Source of the DNA: Micrasema longulum
Taxonomy: Eukaryota > Arthropoda > Insecta > Trichoptera > Brachycentridae
Direction of reading: 5' to 3'
Length of the DNA stretch: 64,000 nucleotides
NCBI GenBank assembly: GCA_022494885.1
Contig: JAGVSM010004868.1
Span: 62,001 to 126,000 of the forward strand
The notes under the pieces are model-generated. The model worked only from the letters and a program-made list of their open reading frames with translations. It did not search any database and had not been told where the DNA came from. The position numbers and the translations under genes are program-made. This document shows positions 46,289 to 57,234 of the stretch, piece by piece; position 1 is the first letter of the stretch, and every line of letters starts with the position of its first letter.

Positions 46289-47157
46289 CTGTGATCACGT
46301 GGCTAGTGTCGAAGAATCACGGATCAGAGGTCCCAGGTTCGAATCTCACTTCGGCCCAACTTGATTTCCATTAATATTGATCTGTTTAGGTGATCTCGTG
46401 TAAGTTGGATTCATTCCGACGTATCGGCTACCATTGCAGGAGCCACCTTTGAAGTAAACTGTGCATTTTGTAAAAAAAAATATGCCTTCACATACTAGCA
46501 ATTTGTATCGTGTCGGAGTCAAATTATTATTACCTGTCTACAAAAATGTGTATAGTCCTTGGCTAAAAAATTTAGACAAACTCTTCCTTGTCCATTAAGA
46601 AGTATAGAAATTGAAATTGAGTTGCCTAGTATGTAGGTGAAATAATTCAATTACACGAATCTCACCCGCATAAATAAAGGTTTCAGCCCTTTAAATTTAC
46701 AAACATCAACAGATAAATAATTAAAGGGATATAGATGTTCCAATATAGACAGAATGTTGAATGTTGTGGCCACTTAAACCAGCCAACGACAGGGTATTAC
46801 CCCTGTAGATGCCTAGACTTCTATATAACCTTCTCTAAAATGTTCTTTATCTCTGTTGTAATATGTTAACATTAGTACCTGCATAAACTCAAAATTCAAA
46901 TTATTAGTATAAATTACTATTTTTTTTTACAAAACATACAGTTCACTTTAAAGATGGCTCCTGCGATTGTATTCGAAACGTTGGAACGAATCCAAATTAC
47001 ACGGGATCACCCAAAAAATAAACATATTGATAACAGTGACCATGAAAACCTGCGCACCTATTTGATTCCCATTTTTCAAGTAGTAATTTATTTACAACTC
47101 GTTGAAAGTTGCCCCCAAAGTGGAAATATTTTGAAATATAGGAACGCAAATTTTTAA
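46289..47157 (+). repeat. SINE family 1, split copy inside the hAT element
   Basis: Head 46289-46372 (ATCACGTGGCTAGTG, B box GGTTCGAATCTC, CCCAACTTGATTTCCATT). The body resumes at 47062 (TTGATTCCCATT, then TTATTTACAACTCGTTGAAA). Between them is a 689-bp insertion bordered by the 12-base segment TTGATT(T/C)CCATT on each side. Confidence 0.75.
46373..47061. mobile_element. Inverted-repeat element with hammerhead-like arms
   Basis: Left arm about 46374-46478 is the complement of the right arm about 46919-47028 (ATTACACGGGATCACCC, TCGAAACGTTGG, AAGATGGCTCCTGCGAT, TACAAAACATACAGTTCAC). Inside lies a reverse-oriented foldback family copy (46560-46865). It is flanked by the 12-base duplication in the SINE. 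The arms contain the CTGAAGA/GAAAC motif in decayed form (TTAAAGA on the right). Penelope-like elements can carry inverted terminal repeats. No protein-coding part. Confidence 0.6.
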
Positions 47158-47494
47158 TCTTTATATTATTTTTTAATTAAAACCAGTACTTTTAATATTC
47201 GTATTTTTGACTCCTTGAGGTCCAATGTTTGAATCCTGGCAGGTTCGATGTGAAACATTTGTTTTACAAAGCAATATTTCATAGACGTAAGCAAAGGCGG
47301 TTCCTTAGTATGTGCATAAGTGCAGTAAAAATTTGTGTAAATAAATTAGTAATTTTTTTAATAGTAAAAATATGTTATAAGTAGGTAGAAAGAAACAGGG
47401 ATTCGTTGCAATATTATACACGTAAACACCATAATATTCTTTACTAGCGCCAAAAGATCTAGCGAAATCGACTCTAGCGGACGATTTTCTCATC

Positions 47495-47690
47495 TTGTCT
47501 ACGCATGCGCAATCGTCCCAGTGCATATTCTGTTTTGCACAATCTTTTACCCTGAATTTGTAAGAACTATATTATATCTCCTAAAATCGTCATTTGAGCG
47601 AGACAGACAATGCTTCATACCGATGAATTGTGCGTTAGAGGGAGAAGATAATATACATATTCCGGGCATTGCCGACGCATGCGCAGATTT
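47495..47690. promoter_or_regulatory. Two NRF-1/Ewg-like palindromes
   Basis: ACGCATGCGCA occurs at 47501-47511 and 47675-47685, one base from the YGCGCATGCGCR consensus bound by NRF-1 and its insect relative Ewg. Both are inside the hAT element. No gene start is recognisable nearby. Confidence 0.3.
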
Positions 47691-48130
47691 GAAGTTCGTT
47701 TGAAATGTCACTTTGAACATGCGTAATGACATGATATTAGTACAAATTTAGTTAACTATAACGTGCGTATTATGTTGGGCGCATTTAGCGTTTCTAGTTC
47801 CGATGCGCGGACTGTCATACTTCTGCTCGTTTATCACGTCAGACCTATCATATTATTATAATATTTTTGAACTTAATAATATACAAGTTGACAACATGTA
47901 AAAAATGCACTGCCAATGTTTTCGGTCAGGAGCCGCCAGTGATCGTAAGACAGATCACCTTAACTTATGTGAAACAAAACGATCTAGATACGCTGGAATT
48001 GGAGTTTCAGTGCAGTGACATATGCACCACTGTGTCGGGATAGGGAAATCATTATTCGTAGACCGCACGGTCACTGGACAGTGAAAAGTAAATCTCGGGT
48101 CGGATCAAGTTGGCCACCCCTGTTTTATAC

Positions 48131-50689
48131 GATTCCGTCCGGTTGAAGATTAAGCCAGACCAAGGAAAAAGGGGTTAAATGACGTGGCGTAATGTTTATA
48201 TCTGAACTGGGATTTGGATTTAGGTAAACACAATCCCTGATTACAGATGGATCTTTGTTTTGGATCTATCAGTCTTCTTACTCCACTCCTTATCTTTTCT
48301 CCAATCAAATTTGGCTTAGCCGTCGGTGGCTTGGACGCCCACTTGTGACATGTGATGATCTAACAAAAATTGAAGGACTTTGCTACAACAGTCTAGAAGA
48401 AAAAATAATAATGCTTTCACTAAAAAGATTAGTTCATGAATTTAACAAACGTTGGATTCGGAATATCTTATGTAGTTTTATTTTTTTACTAGTTAACGTT
48501 ACATTTTTTGTACATAAACTAATACGAAAATATTTTTTAATTGCTTAATACTCTTGATATAACTCGCGCGCGAGTGGAGACGTAAAATAGATATATTTTT
48601 GAAATTTATAAATCGGTTTTAATGTATTGACATTCTAGAAATTACATGCGTGTGTCTATTATAATCGCGCACGGAAATTTAAGCCTTATTTTCGTGGTAT
48701 CAACGCTAAATTAAATCAACTTTTTCAAAGATGGTGAATGGTAATTATATTTATTTATTCATGCATTTCATAATATATACAGTTTTTTGTTCACTTTGCC
48801 CAGCTGTATGAAACAGTACTTATGATTTTCTTGTTGTATTACTGTAGAATGTTTTATAATTTAATTTCGTTTTTTTCATTTATTCTTGAATTGTTTAAAC
48901 TTTCTACTGAATATGCTGTATATTTTTTTTAAATAAAAATCTTGTATAATTTTTAGATTTAATATTTTTTTTGATTTAATCTTAATTCCCAAGTTAAAAA
49001 CAACTACAGCACAACATCATTATACTTACAGAGGAATATTTTTCATTAATGGAATAAACAAAGAAAAATTAAAAATGCAGTCAGGGATACAACATATTTA
49101 AGAAAGAAGTGAAAAGTTACATTTGTAATTATTTTTTGTGTAGCACTGATTGAAAACACGGTATATAATGTTTTTTTTTGTAATTTATATGTTATCTTAA
49201 AAATATTAATAGCTAAAATAAAATAAACAAACTATTTTAAGACGTCACTCACCATTATGAACACAAGACTTTTTTTTTTCTTTTACGTAACGGGAAGCTT
49301 TAATGTAAATATATGAATTAAATTGATATGAAAATTGTATTTAGCAGTAATATTGTATACTTATATTTGTTATTTAAATATAAAGTAAATAATAAAAAAA
49401 TGATATTTCACCTAACGTGCGCTTGTAACGAGTCTATTTAATTAAACTTCATTGTGATATACACGTGGAATCCTAAAATTTTAATTTAACTTTAATAAAT
49501 TAATTTTATTTCTGTAAATCTCAGTTTTTACGCAAATGATATAAAAAAACCACAGATTTTTATTCATAATACTGTATGGGTCAATATAATTCAACCGTTA
49601 ATCTCATTTTCACGTCCCCTTACAATTTCAATATCCCTTTTTTCAATGCCCTACTTTCCCTTTTCAAGTTCGATAAGCTTTTGTTTCATCCCTATATAAG
49701 GACAAAGGGTTTAGGGCTATTGACACTGTTAGGTAAACGTCCGTTAAGGCCTCTAGATGCTCCCTTTTATTCAAATTCTAACATGAATGGATAATACCGT
49801 CTTGGTATTTTTACAAAAACCATAAACCGCCATGAATATTATACATAAGTACCCGCTGTACAGATGTACGAGTATATAGCTTTGACCTTTTTAATGATAA
49901 GAAAATAATACGTTTTTATGACAAGTCAACAAATCTCTTATTTTATTTTCTAATAAATGCCTTCATTTTTCTTCCAAACTGTAGAGCAAGATATAAGTTT
50001 TTCAGCTTCCGTTGGTATATTTAGAGACCCATGTAAGAATAATGCCAGTTGATTTTGACTTTAGCTAGAAAAACGGCTTTTCCTTTTCATTGGATTCAAA
50101 CGAATGGCTTTCAGTCACCCGTTCGACCCAAATAATGCTTATATGATAATAATATCTTAATTTGGCATTTAAAAAAAAACATTTACATGCACAATAATAT
50201 AATATGCAATGTATACGTTAGAAAAAATATTTTTTTAATCTATTATTCCTAATAGTACAATACAGTGTACGATGTACTTGTATATTTTCTAACGTTTGAT
50301 TTTGTTGCATCTATCTGTGTAGGTATACCCTCTAAAAAAAATACCATATAATCTTTTAGAGAATATTTTATTTTCTCTTTCTTATGTTACACAAAAAAAA
50401 AATATTTGTCTTTTATTTATTATATGAGCAAAAATTCATTAACGTTTTCTTGTAGGTATACCCACGAACAGGCCATGCCTTTGTGGGATTTTTTGTTTAC
50501 TATTTTTACTATTAATATGTATTTCATTGCTATGTAATTATGCTTTATTTTTCAATACTCTGTTTTACCTCTTATGTTTATTCTAAAAAAACATAAAGAA
50601 TCAAGTAATAATAAAAAAACAGTATACATATAAAAAAACCTTTTATTGAAACACTAAATGTTATTCAAATTACCATTTTTTACTCATAT
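48131..50689. other. AT-rich, nothing recognised
   Basis: A 97-codon frame at 48255-48548 and a 72-codon frame at 49576-49794 have no family features. A TATATAAGG at 49692 has no convincing initiator. Confidence 0.4.
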
Positions 50690-50890
50690 ATTACAACAGA
50701 GAAAAGAAACATTTTAAAGACAGAAATTTTGCAGGGCTAATGACCTGTCATTTGCTGATTTAAGTGGCCACTTTATACACTGTGTAACATTCAGCATTCT
50801 GCCTACGTTTAAACATATATATTTATTGAATGCTTCCATCTGTTGATCTTTGTAAAGTTAATGAGCTGAACCCTTTGTGACTAAGCTTTT
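50690..50890 (+). repeat. Foldback family copy (left half)
   Basis: ACAACAGAGAAAAGAAACATTT, GGGCTAATGACCTGTCATTTG, AAGTGGCCACTTTATACACTG, TGTAACATTCAGCATTCTGCC, TGTTGATCTTTGTAAAG. Confidence 0.7.
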
Positions 50891-50924
50891 TATTTTTTTT
50901 TTAATTTCTAGAACGGAATAATTG

Positions 50925-51030
50925 AAGAAATATAGATTTTCAAACATAGACAAAATCTGAATGATACACAGCGTATAAAGTAGCCACTTTAACCAACCAA
51001 CGGCAGGTCATAAGCCATTAAATCCCTGAG
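50925..51030 (-). repeat. Foldback family copy (right half)
   Basis: TTGAAGAAATATAGATT, TTCAAACATAGACAAAATCT, AGTAGCCACTTTAACCAACC, GGCAGGTCATAAGCC. Together with 50690-50890 it forms a loose inverted pair. Confidence 0.65.
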
Positions 51031-51214
51031 TCCATCCAAAAAATAGGATAGACTAAAAATATTTTTAATACTCGTAGTATTGTTTATTTTTCTATTATAA
51101 TAAATAAATAAATAATTTAATGTGAGCAAACAATAATTTTTAGTTGAGCTCTTACTTTTATTATTGATGTATACATTGAAAAAGTTTTTTAACACATAAA
51201 TTTGTTACAATATT

Positions 51215-51480
51215 TTGAGTTTGTTCAAATGTTTGTATACAAAAATTGGCTTCACCCCCTAGGGAGTCATTAAGATTAACAAATTACAACAGGTATGGAG
51301 AACATTTTAGAGAAGAGAATGTGGAAGTCTAGGCATATACAGGGCGTATGACCAATCATTGGATGGTTTAAGTGGCCACTTTACACACTCAAACCAGCCA
51401 ATAACAGGTTATAAGCCCTATAAATACCTAGACTTTAATATTCCCTTTTCTAAAATGTGCTCCATCCGTGTTTTAATTAC
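51215..51480. repeat. Foldback element with two arms
   Basis: Arm 51275-51375 (ATTAACAAATTACAACAGG to TGGTTTAAGTGGCC) pairs with 51388-51478 (AAACCAGCCAATAACAGGTT to CATCCGTGTTTTAATT), diverged at several positions. The left flank holds TTTGTTCAAATGTTTG and CACCCCCTAGGGAGTCATTA. Confidence 0.75.
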
Positions 51481-51833
51481 ATTCACTTGTATTTACACAG
51501 AAAAACGAAAACTTGACTGAGTTTTCACAGCGTGTAAACATACTTTTTTATAAACACAATTTTGTTCCTGAACATCGTATGAGATACCCAATATTTTCAT
51601 ATTAAATCTTTTTCAAATCTGTTTAGAGAAGTAATGAATTCACGTGACTAGCCAGAAGCGCTTAACTTGAGACAAAAACTTTAAAAAAAATAATTAAGAA
51701 AGCAATTATTATTTTAGTATCTCTATCAATGTCTTTATAATATGTTGGAGTAAGTTTAATTATAAAAAATAGCAATAAAATGTAGTCTTCTGTTTGTTTT
51801 AAATTAGTAATGGTGTTCCTCTTTTAGCCCCGT

Positions 51834-51856
51834 CCATTCCGGAATATTCCAGGGAA
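51834..51856. promoter_or_regulatory. Heat-shock-element-like sequence
   Basis: TTCCGGAATATTCCAGGGAA contains three alternating units (TTCnnGAAnnTTC) of the heat shock factor site, the fourth imperfect. It lies in a GC-richer block (51825-52005) that I cannot assign. No transcription unit is seen. Confidence 0.35.
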
Positions 51857-52349
51857 TTGTGGAGCAGGCTCCACAATAAGATGTACTGGAATAATTGCAA
51901 ACTCCAGCTACACCTGCTCCCCCTTGGACCCTCGCTTTGGCTTAGCTTCCTCGTAAGGCTATCTACCTGATATACAATGCCCTACACAGGGACTTTTCTA
52001 GAACAAAAAGATGGAGACCGGTACGTTGGAAAAAAACTATTTCAATAAAGCAAAAAATATTTTAAAAAACAACTACTAACCAATGAATCGATTTTTTTGT
52101 TCATATATTCTTCGTACCATTTTTTATTTGTTGATATTTTATTTATGCATATAAAATTGAACCGGTAAAAACGATTTTTTTTTGGCCCAAAATTTTATAT
52201 GTTTTTTTTCTCCTTGCCCCCCCTTTCCCAGTATTTAAGAATTTTATTGTTTTTTTTTATTTTAAGGCATTTTTCGGGATCCAAAAAACAGGATTATGTT
52301 AAAACGGCGACTTAAATAGTAGAGTGTGCTTTTATTTTATTTTTTTAAG
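51857..52349. other. Unassigned, partly GC-richer
   Basis: GTGGAGCAGGCTCCAC at about 51859 is a short perfect hairpin. The rest is AT-rich with no feature. Confidence 0.35.
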
Positions 52350-53870
52350 TTTGGGACAATGTTGCTCTAAGAAAGCAAGTTACTTTAGCCCATTCCAGTT
52401 TTTTATAACAAAGTTCATGTTTGAAATGTCTTGGGTTTATCTTACCTAGTTCTATTGATAGTCCATTAATAAAAGACAAGTTTAAATGTAAAACAAGTTT
52501 TATTTTGGCACCATAGTAGTAAAAAAATATGAAAAATAAATAAATTCGTAACAAAAATAAAGTTTTGTAATAATCAATACTGATGATTCTTCGCTTTTTA
52601 TATGCAGAGAACATAATTATTATTCAATCGTAATTACTTTAGGCTCAACAATTAAAATTATTTTGAGGAAGGGATTTTTTCTACCATAAATGCTTTGACT
52701 TATAAATAATATACGGAGGAACAGATTCACCCGCTGCATTTCCACAAAACATCACCGAAAAACTCATTTTTGTTGAGTTTATTATATGTTCTAGGTATTT
52801 GGTCCCACGCCTGCAGATAATATTTTTCTTTCCAGGATCATCGCACAAGTTTGTTTCATCATAATTATGAATGTTTTTGGGGGGAATTCCCTCTAACTCT
52901 GGGGTCAATTGTTCTATGTAGTTTGAAATGACTTCTTGTGATATCTGGGCGCGTACTCTTTTGATATTATTAGCAAATCTTCTTGTCAATCCTCCGTGCC
53001 GTCTTAGAAAATTTTGCACCCATTCCTTTCCGGAAATATTGTTCTTAAACTGTCTAACCTGCTTTAATTGGGATTACAAATAATCTCTGACTATCATCAC
53101 AAGATCAAACTCACAAAGAGGAAATCCATATTCCAAGAGCGTGGTCATACGAGCCACAAAAAACTCCTCTTCAGATGATGAAAACACTGTTCGGCGCCCA
53201 GGATTGCTCATCCTCAAGTTTTCTAACTTATTTTTAAAGGTGCTTCGTGATATTCCGTACTTTGTATGAGCAGACCGTTGTGTAAGTTATTTATTTCTTA
53301 TGGCCTGTAAATATTCCCGTAATAAGGCATCTGTGTAGTCTTTATAGCGTCGGGGCTTTTGTCGGTTTACAGTAGGCATGGTGTAACTGTAATAAAAACA
53401 GCAATTAGTATTAAAATTTAGTTCAAAAGTTAGTTTGGCCCTAGGAGCAAAGTAACCCATTTTTCGGGTTATAGTATACTGACTTTTTGTTTCTCATCTT
53501 TTAGATAAAAATATTAAAGATATTGCCCTGTTCTTTGTTATCGCGTATTTACAATTACTTACTTGTTACAAATAAATAACAAATACAACGTAAACTTACC
53601 AAAAAATGGAGTTCCATATTGAAGTTTGCACTAGCTCTTCAACGGCTAAAATTTACCCACAACTTGTTAAAACTCGTCACAAACTGTCATTGTACCAATC
53701 AATCAGAAATCATTCCAGTACGAGTACAGTACTCCCCTCCCATCTATCGATATAAGTAGGAAATACGAGCATAAATTACGCTCACACCGCAGGGCGGAGA
53801 GTTTTAAAAAAAATCCGATTTGGGCCAAAGTAACCCCGTAGGGTTTAAGTATACCGGTTTGACGGTATAT
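52350..53870 (-). mobile_element. Decayed pogo-like DNA transposon
   Basis: Contains a pogo-type transposase remnant. Near the right end GGGCCAAAGTAACCCC (53823-53838) and, inverted near the left end, GGGCTAAAGTAACTTG (complement of 52381-52396) are related, as expected of (sub)terminal inverted repeats. A further AGCAAAGTAACCC at about 53447 is a subterminal repeat. The exact ends and TA flanks are not resolved. Confidence 0.5.
52681..53379 (-). pseudogene. pogo-like transposase, truncated, two stops
   Basis: From ATG at 53379 the frame reads MPTVNRQKPRRYKDYTDALL, with a pipsqueak-type helix-turn-helix to about codon 52 (SRSTFKNKL). Then comes a CENP-B-type DNA-binding part (FFVARMTTLLEYGFPL ... 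WVQNFLRRHGGLTRRFANN), then the start of the DDE_1 catalytic domain (NIHNYDETNLCDDPGKKN, MSFSVMFCGNAAGESVPPY, YKSKHLW). Stops at codons 31 and 102 and a final stop right after HLW leave about 230 codons, less than half of the family's usual length. Only the first catalytic D region remains. The two stops (one TTGTAA, one AAATAA) are compatible with C-to-T decay of CAA. Confidence 0.8.
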
Positions 53871-53920
53871 AGTTTATTAACATAAATTTTGAATATAATT
53901 TGGTATAAACCAACAGCGTT

Positions 53921-54050
53921 TTGAGTATGTCCAAATGCTTGCAGACTGGCTGGATTTTCTCCCTAAGGAGTTGTTCATATTTAAATTTGTTGCAACAGAG
54001 AGGGAAAACATTTTTGAGAAGGGAATATAGGAGCGAAGGTTTTCACGGTC
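53921..54050 (+). repeat. Foldback family copy (left end)
   Basis: GTATGTCCAAATGCTTGCAG, ACTGGCTGGATTTTCTCCCT, AAATTTGTTGCAACAGAGAG, GAGAAGGGAATATAGGAG. Its first 60 bases recur nearly exactly at 63945-64000 and, inverted, at 54260-54332. Confidence 0.75.
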
Positions 54051-54058
54051 ACTGTTAT

Positions 54059-54239
54059 CAATATTATGTATCTTTTTTGGGTGATACCGTGTATGTTGGA
54101 TTTGATCCGACGTTTCGGCTACCATTGCAGGAGCCATCTTCTAAACAGTTTTCCCTGAAGATGGCTCCTGCGATGGTAGCCGAAACGTCGGATCAAATCC
54201 AACAAACACGGTATCACCCAAAAAAGATACATAATATTG
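54059..54239. ncRNA. Hammerhead-like motif in an 83-bp-arm inverted repeat
   Basis: Arms 54059-54141 and 54157-54239 are complementary, with very few mismatches and a 15-base spacer. The plus strand reads CTGAAGA (54155-54161), one base, GGCT-CC/GG-AGCC stem II, GAAAC (54182-54186), then ACGTCGG..ACACGGTA. Together with the foldback halves on each side it forms a larger palindrome (53921-54340). Resembles inverted Penelope-like terminal repeats. Confidence 0.55.
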
Positions 54240-54660
54240 GGAATATAGGAGTCTGTTGCAATAAATTTAAATATAAACAACTCCTTAGGGAAAAAATTCA
54301 ACCAGTCTGCAAGCATTTGGACATACTCAAAACAGTGTTGAATTAACTACCTGGTAAAATAAAAAGTATAAAAAATTAGAAAATTGTTTTCAGGTGTTGC
54401 CTAGCAGGTGAATTGGTTCAACTGGATGAATCTCACCCACATGATAAAGGTTTCAGCTTTTTTACTTCACAAAAGTCAACAGATGGAAGAGTTGAGGAAA
54501 TGTTAGTGTTCAAACATAGGCAAAATGGTGAATGTTACGCAATGTGTGTAAAGTGGCCACTTAAACCAGCCAATGACAGGTCATAAACCCTGTAAATGCC
54601 TAGACTATCATATTCCCTTTTCAAAAATGTTTTCTCTCTCTGTTGCAACAAATTCAAATA
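54240..54660 (-). repeat. Foldback family copy, longest right half
   Basis: Order: ACTCCTTAGGG, CAGTCTGCAAGCATTTGGAC, GGTGTTGCCTAGCAGGTGAA, GATGAATCTCACCC, GATAAAGGTTTCAGC, AAAAGTCAACAGATGGAAGA, GTTCAAACATAGGCAAAATG, AGTGGCCACTTAAACCAGCC, AATGACAGGTCATAA, TTCCCTTTTCAAAAATG, CTCTGTTGCAACAAATT. Its last 60 bases are the complement of 53980-54035, giving terminal inverted repeats of the whole unit. Confidence 0.75.
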
Positions 54661-54699
54661 ATTTATACCTATCATAAGATGCAGGAACATAATTATGGA

Positions 54700-55330
54700 T
54701 AGGTAACTTATTAAGCGCCATTTTCGTAATATTATGTAAAATACCTTAAGGGCGCTTTACATAGTATTCTTTAGATAAATCAATTTAATTGTAGCTTTTA
54801 AACATTTAATTTAATTAAAGCAACTTATTTTGTTATCACGTGCTACGGATTTATTCAAAAAAATTAGAGAACGAGTAGGCTTTAAGTTTTTTTTCCGAAA
54901 CATCACTCTAACAGCCTCACACCTCTGCTGGAAGAGCATTCCATGCCATAGGGCCTGCGACCGCAAATGCGCGATCACTAAATTTAGCGCGCTGTTTGAG
55001 TAGAGGTATAATAACCTTTTCTCTCAGCGTAGACGTAGCTGATCTAAGCGTGAGACGCCTGTCAGCTGCAATGCATAGATCCTTTAGATATTCCGGAGCA
55101 GAGTTGTGCAGTGATTTATACACAAGCAAACAAAGTTTGTATTCCACCCTCTGTGGAAAACGTAGCCAGCGTAATTCATTAAGTAGTGGAGTGATATGAC
55201 TGAACTTAGAGATTCTGAAAATAGGTCTCGCTGCAACTGCATTGGTAGATCTGCAAAGATACCATTACAATAATCGATTCTAGGCATTACAAACGCATTT
55301 ATTAGTTATATCTTAGATTGTAGAGATTTA
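54700..55330 (-). pseudogene. CR1/L2-like LINE remnant
   Basis: Minus strand: VMPRIDYCNGIFADLPMQLQ, shift, ELRWLRFPQRVEYKLCLLVY-type block (VEYKLCLLVYKSLHNSAPEY), LKDLCIAADRRLTLRSA, REKVIIPLLKQRAKFSDRAF and AVAGPMAWNALPAEV. The 3' end GTAAAGCGCCCTTAAGG..AATGGCGC at 54705-54775 is shared by the other copies of this family. No catalytic RT boxes. Confidence 0.75.
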
Positions 55331-55456
55331 ACCATAAAATAATTATCAAGCAAGACTTTATTTTTCTAAAACAAATAAGAAATGTAAATTTTTTGCCCAT
55401 AAATTAAAAATTAATTTTATTTATCCATAAATATACATAGTTTGTTTATTTTATTT

Positions 55457-55735
55457 ATCATCATCATCATCATCATAATTCCCTTTCCGCACCGAATGGT
55501 ACATAGGGCACTGCATTGGTACACCAATTGCAGTGTAACTTTAACTTTTTTTTTAACGTAAAGGTAAGATAATCAGTCTTACGCTTCGGGTACCAGTCCA
55601 GGGACTATGAAATATTCTCCTGTAAAAACTCCTTTTTAAACAAATATTTCATGTCAACCAAGTCGGGAATCGAACCCAAGACCTCTTGCATGGTAGGCAT
55701 ACGCGTTGACCACTACACCACGAGGCCGACTTTAC
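55457..55735 (-). repeat. tRNA-derived SINE, family 3, with (ATG)n tail
   Basis: Minus strand head GGCCTCGTGGTGTAGTGGTC (A box TGGTGTAGTGG), CAAGAGGTCTTGGGTTCGAT with a consensus B box (GGTTCGATTCCC), body to CCCTATGTACCATTCGGTGC and an ATG trinucleotide tail (plus strand ATC repeat, 55456-55476). The head folds like a tRNA but has no clean acceptor-stem match or discrete end, so I call it a SINE and not a tRNA gene. Confidence 0.75.
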
Positions 55736-55739
55736 TTAT

Positions 55740-56219
55740 AAGATTTTAAAAACCACAAAAAAATGTTTCTTTATGAAAACACGTACACTTTTAAATCTCA
55801 CATAACATGAAGATACATTTTATATTTTGGTTCTTATTTTATAGAGAGATTTTCAGAATTTTTGTATAAAATGATGCCTTGCTCTGAAAACCAAAATATT
55901 AAGTCTACCCGTAAAAATCGAGCGTACTCTGCCCTCATGAGAAAAAAGGCAGCTATTTGCGAGTCATATTTTAAGTTATGATACTTTTGAGTATTCATCA
56001 AATTTCTAGAAATAATGTAACTTAAAAAACATATCGTTTTTCGTACAGATTTTTTGCTCAATTTGGTATTTTTTGTGGGAAAGCTGCCTTTTTGCGTCAG
56101 CATGAGCATATTATTGTCACATACAACATGCATTCTTTAGACTTAGACAAAATATTTTTTTTAATCGGAATATTTAGGTCACACAAGATTTAACTAACTG
56201 CCATTTATTTATAAATTAT
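55740..56219. other. Unassigned
   Basis: ACATATCGTTTTTCGTAC at 56029 is repeated at 62949, hinting at an old shared repeat. No coding remnant. Confidence 0.35.
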
Positions 56220-56540
56220 TTTTTACAATATTTTGAGTTTGTCCAAATATTTGTAGACAAAATACTGGATTTCACTCCCTAGGGAGTCACTATGTTTTAA
56301 AAAATTACAATAGAGGTGGAGAACATCTTAGAGAACTGAATATGGAAGTCTAGGCGTTTACAGGGCTTACGACCTCTCATTGGCTCGTTCAAGTGGCCAC
56401 CTTACACATTGTGTAACATTCACCATTCTGCCCATGTTTTAATATCCACACTTCTTCAACTCTTCAATCAGTTGACTTTGTGCATAGACCTCCATATTCC
56501 CTTCTCTCAGAGGTTTTCCATCCCTGTTGTAGTTTGTTAA
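56220..56540 (+). repeat. Foldback family copy with short right arm
   Basis: ATTTTGAGTTTGTCCAAATA, TTTCACTCCCTAGGGAGTCA, AATTACAATAGAGGTGGAGA, TGGAAGTCTAGGCGTTTACA, CAAGTGGCCACCTTACACA, TGTAACATTCACCATTCTGC, then in reverse TCCATATTCCCTTCTCTC and TCCATCCCTGTTGTAG at 56490-56530. Confidence 0.75.
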
Positions 56541-57234
56541 TTATTTTTTTAATTTTAACTAACGGAGTTTTGTTTCCAATTTGATCAATGGCTTTTTTAA
56601 GGTTTTTTTTATATTAAGTTTATGTATTAACTTTATTCATAACTTTTAAAAACGTATTTATGAAAATGAAAATATTGACTCTAAAAAGTACCGATTTAAG
56701 TTATTTTTAATTAATTTAACTAAATTCATACTGAGTGTGTGAAGCTAAACGCCATAGAAATCTAAAATTATTCAATTCTTTAAAAAAAACAAATCATTTA
56801 AAGACGGGCGAGAAGGACAAAAAGCATTAGTATGAAGGAAGCGACCTTCGTGTTTGAAATATAGGGGGAAATTGGCGTTCAATCATTTTTTCCTACCAAC
56901 ATAGTTAAGTTAGTACTTTTAAATAATATATTTTAATTAATTCGGAAAAAAATATCTTAGTAGTGACATCTGTTAACAGTAGATGTTACTAATAGAGTAC
57001 TGTGTAAATAAGAGGTTATCTCTTGACAATAATAATAATATGTTTGTCGTAATAAATTAAATTGCCTGCCATCTAGCGAATACTATATTAAGTTCTGAAT
57101 GATGAACCTAAATGCTATTGGCAGAATTTTTTGTTTATCCTGAAATTGCAAAGATGTCACTTTATGGATTATAATAAATTTTTGCTTTTACTTAAAATTT
57201 GTCAACAGTATTTTTAGCACTTCGAAATTAATGT
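56541..57234. other. AT-rich, nothing recognised
   Basis: No supported feature. Confidence 0.4.

Larger units (their letters stand above)
46092..48122. mobile_element. hAT-type DNA transposon, non-autonomous, 2,031 bp
   Basis: Terminal inverted repeats CAGGGATAGCCAACCGG (left) and, complemented, CAGGGGTGGCCAACTTG (right). Perfect 8-bp target duplication TTTTATAC at 46084-46091 and 48123-48130, diagnostic for hAT. No transposase found. About 870 bp of its length is a SINE with a further insertion, so the element itself was about 1.16 kb. Its right half carries two ACGCATGCGCA palindromes. Confidence 0.85.

Noticed and set aside
48255..48548. 97-codon frame
   Set aside because: No recognisable domain, no homologous block elsewhere in the window, AT-rich end.
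53921..54346. Long frames on both strands at 53.9-54.3 kb
   Set aside because: They are translations of an inverted repeat, hence mirror frames; no protein family.
55660..55735. Possible true tRNA gene (minus strand)
   Set aside because: Good A and B boxes, but the sequence continues into a SINE body with a trinucleotide tail and the acceptor stem does not close.
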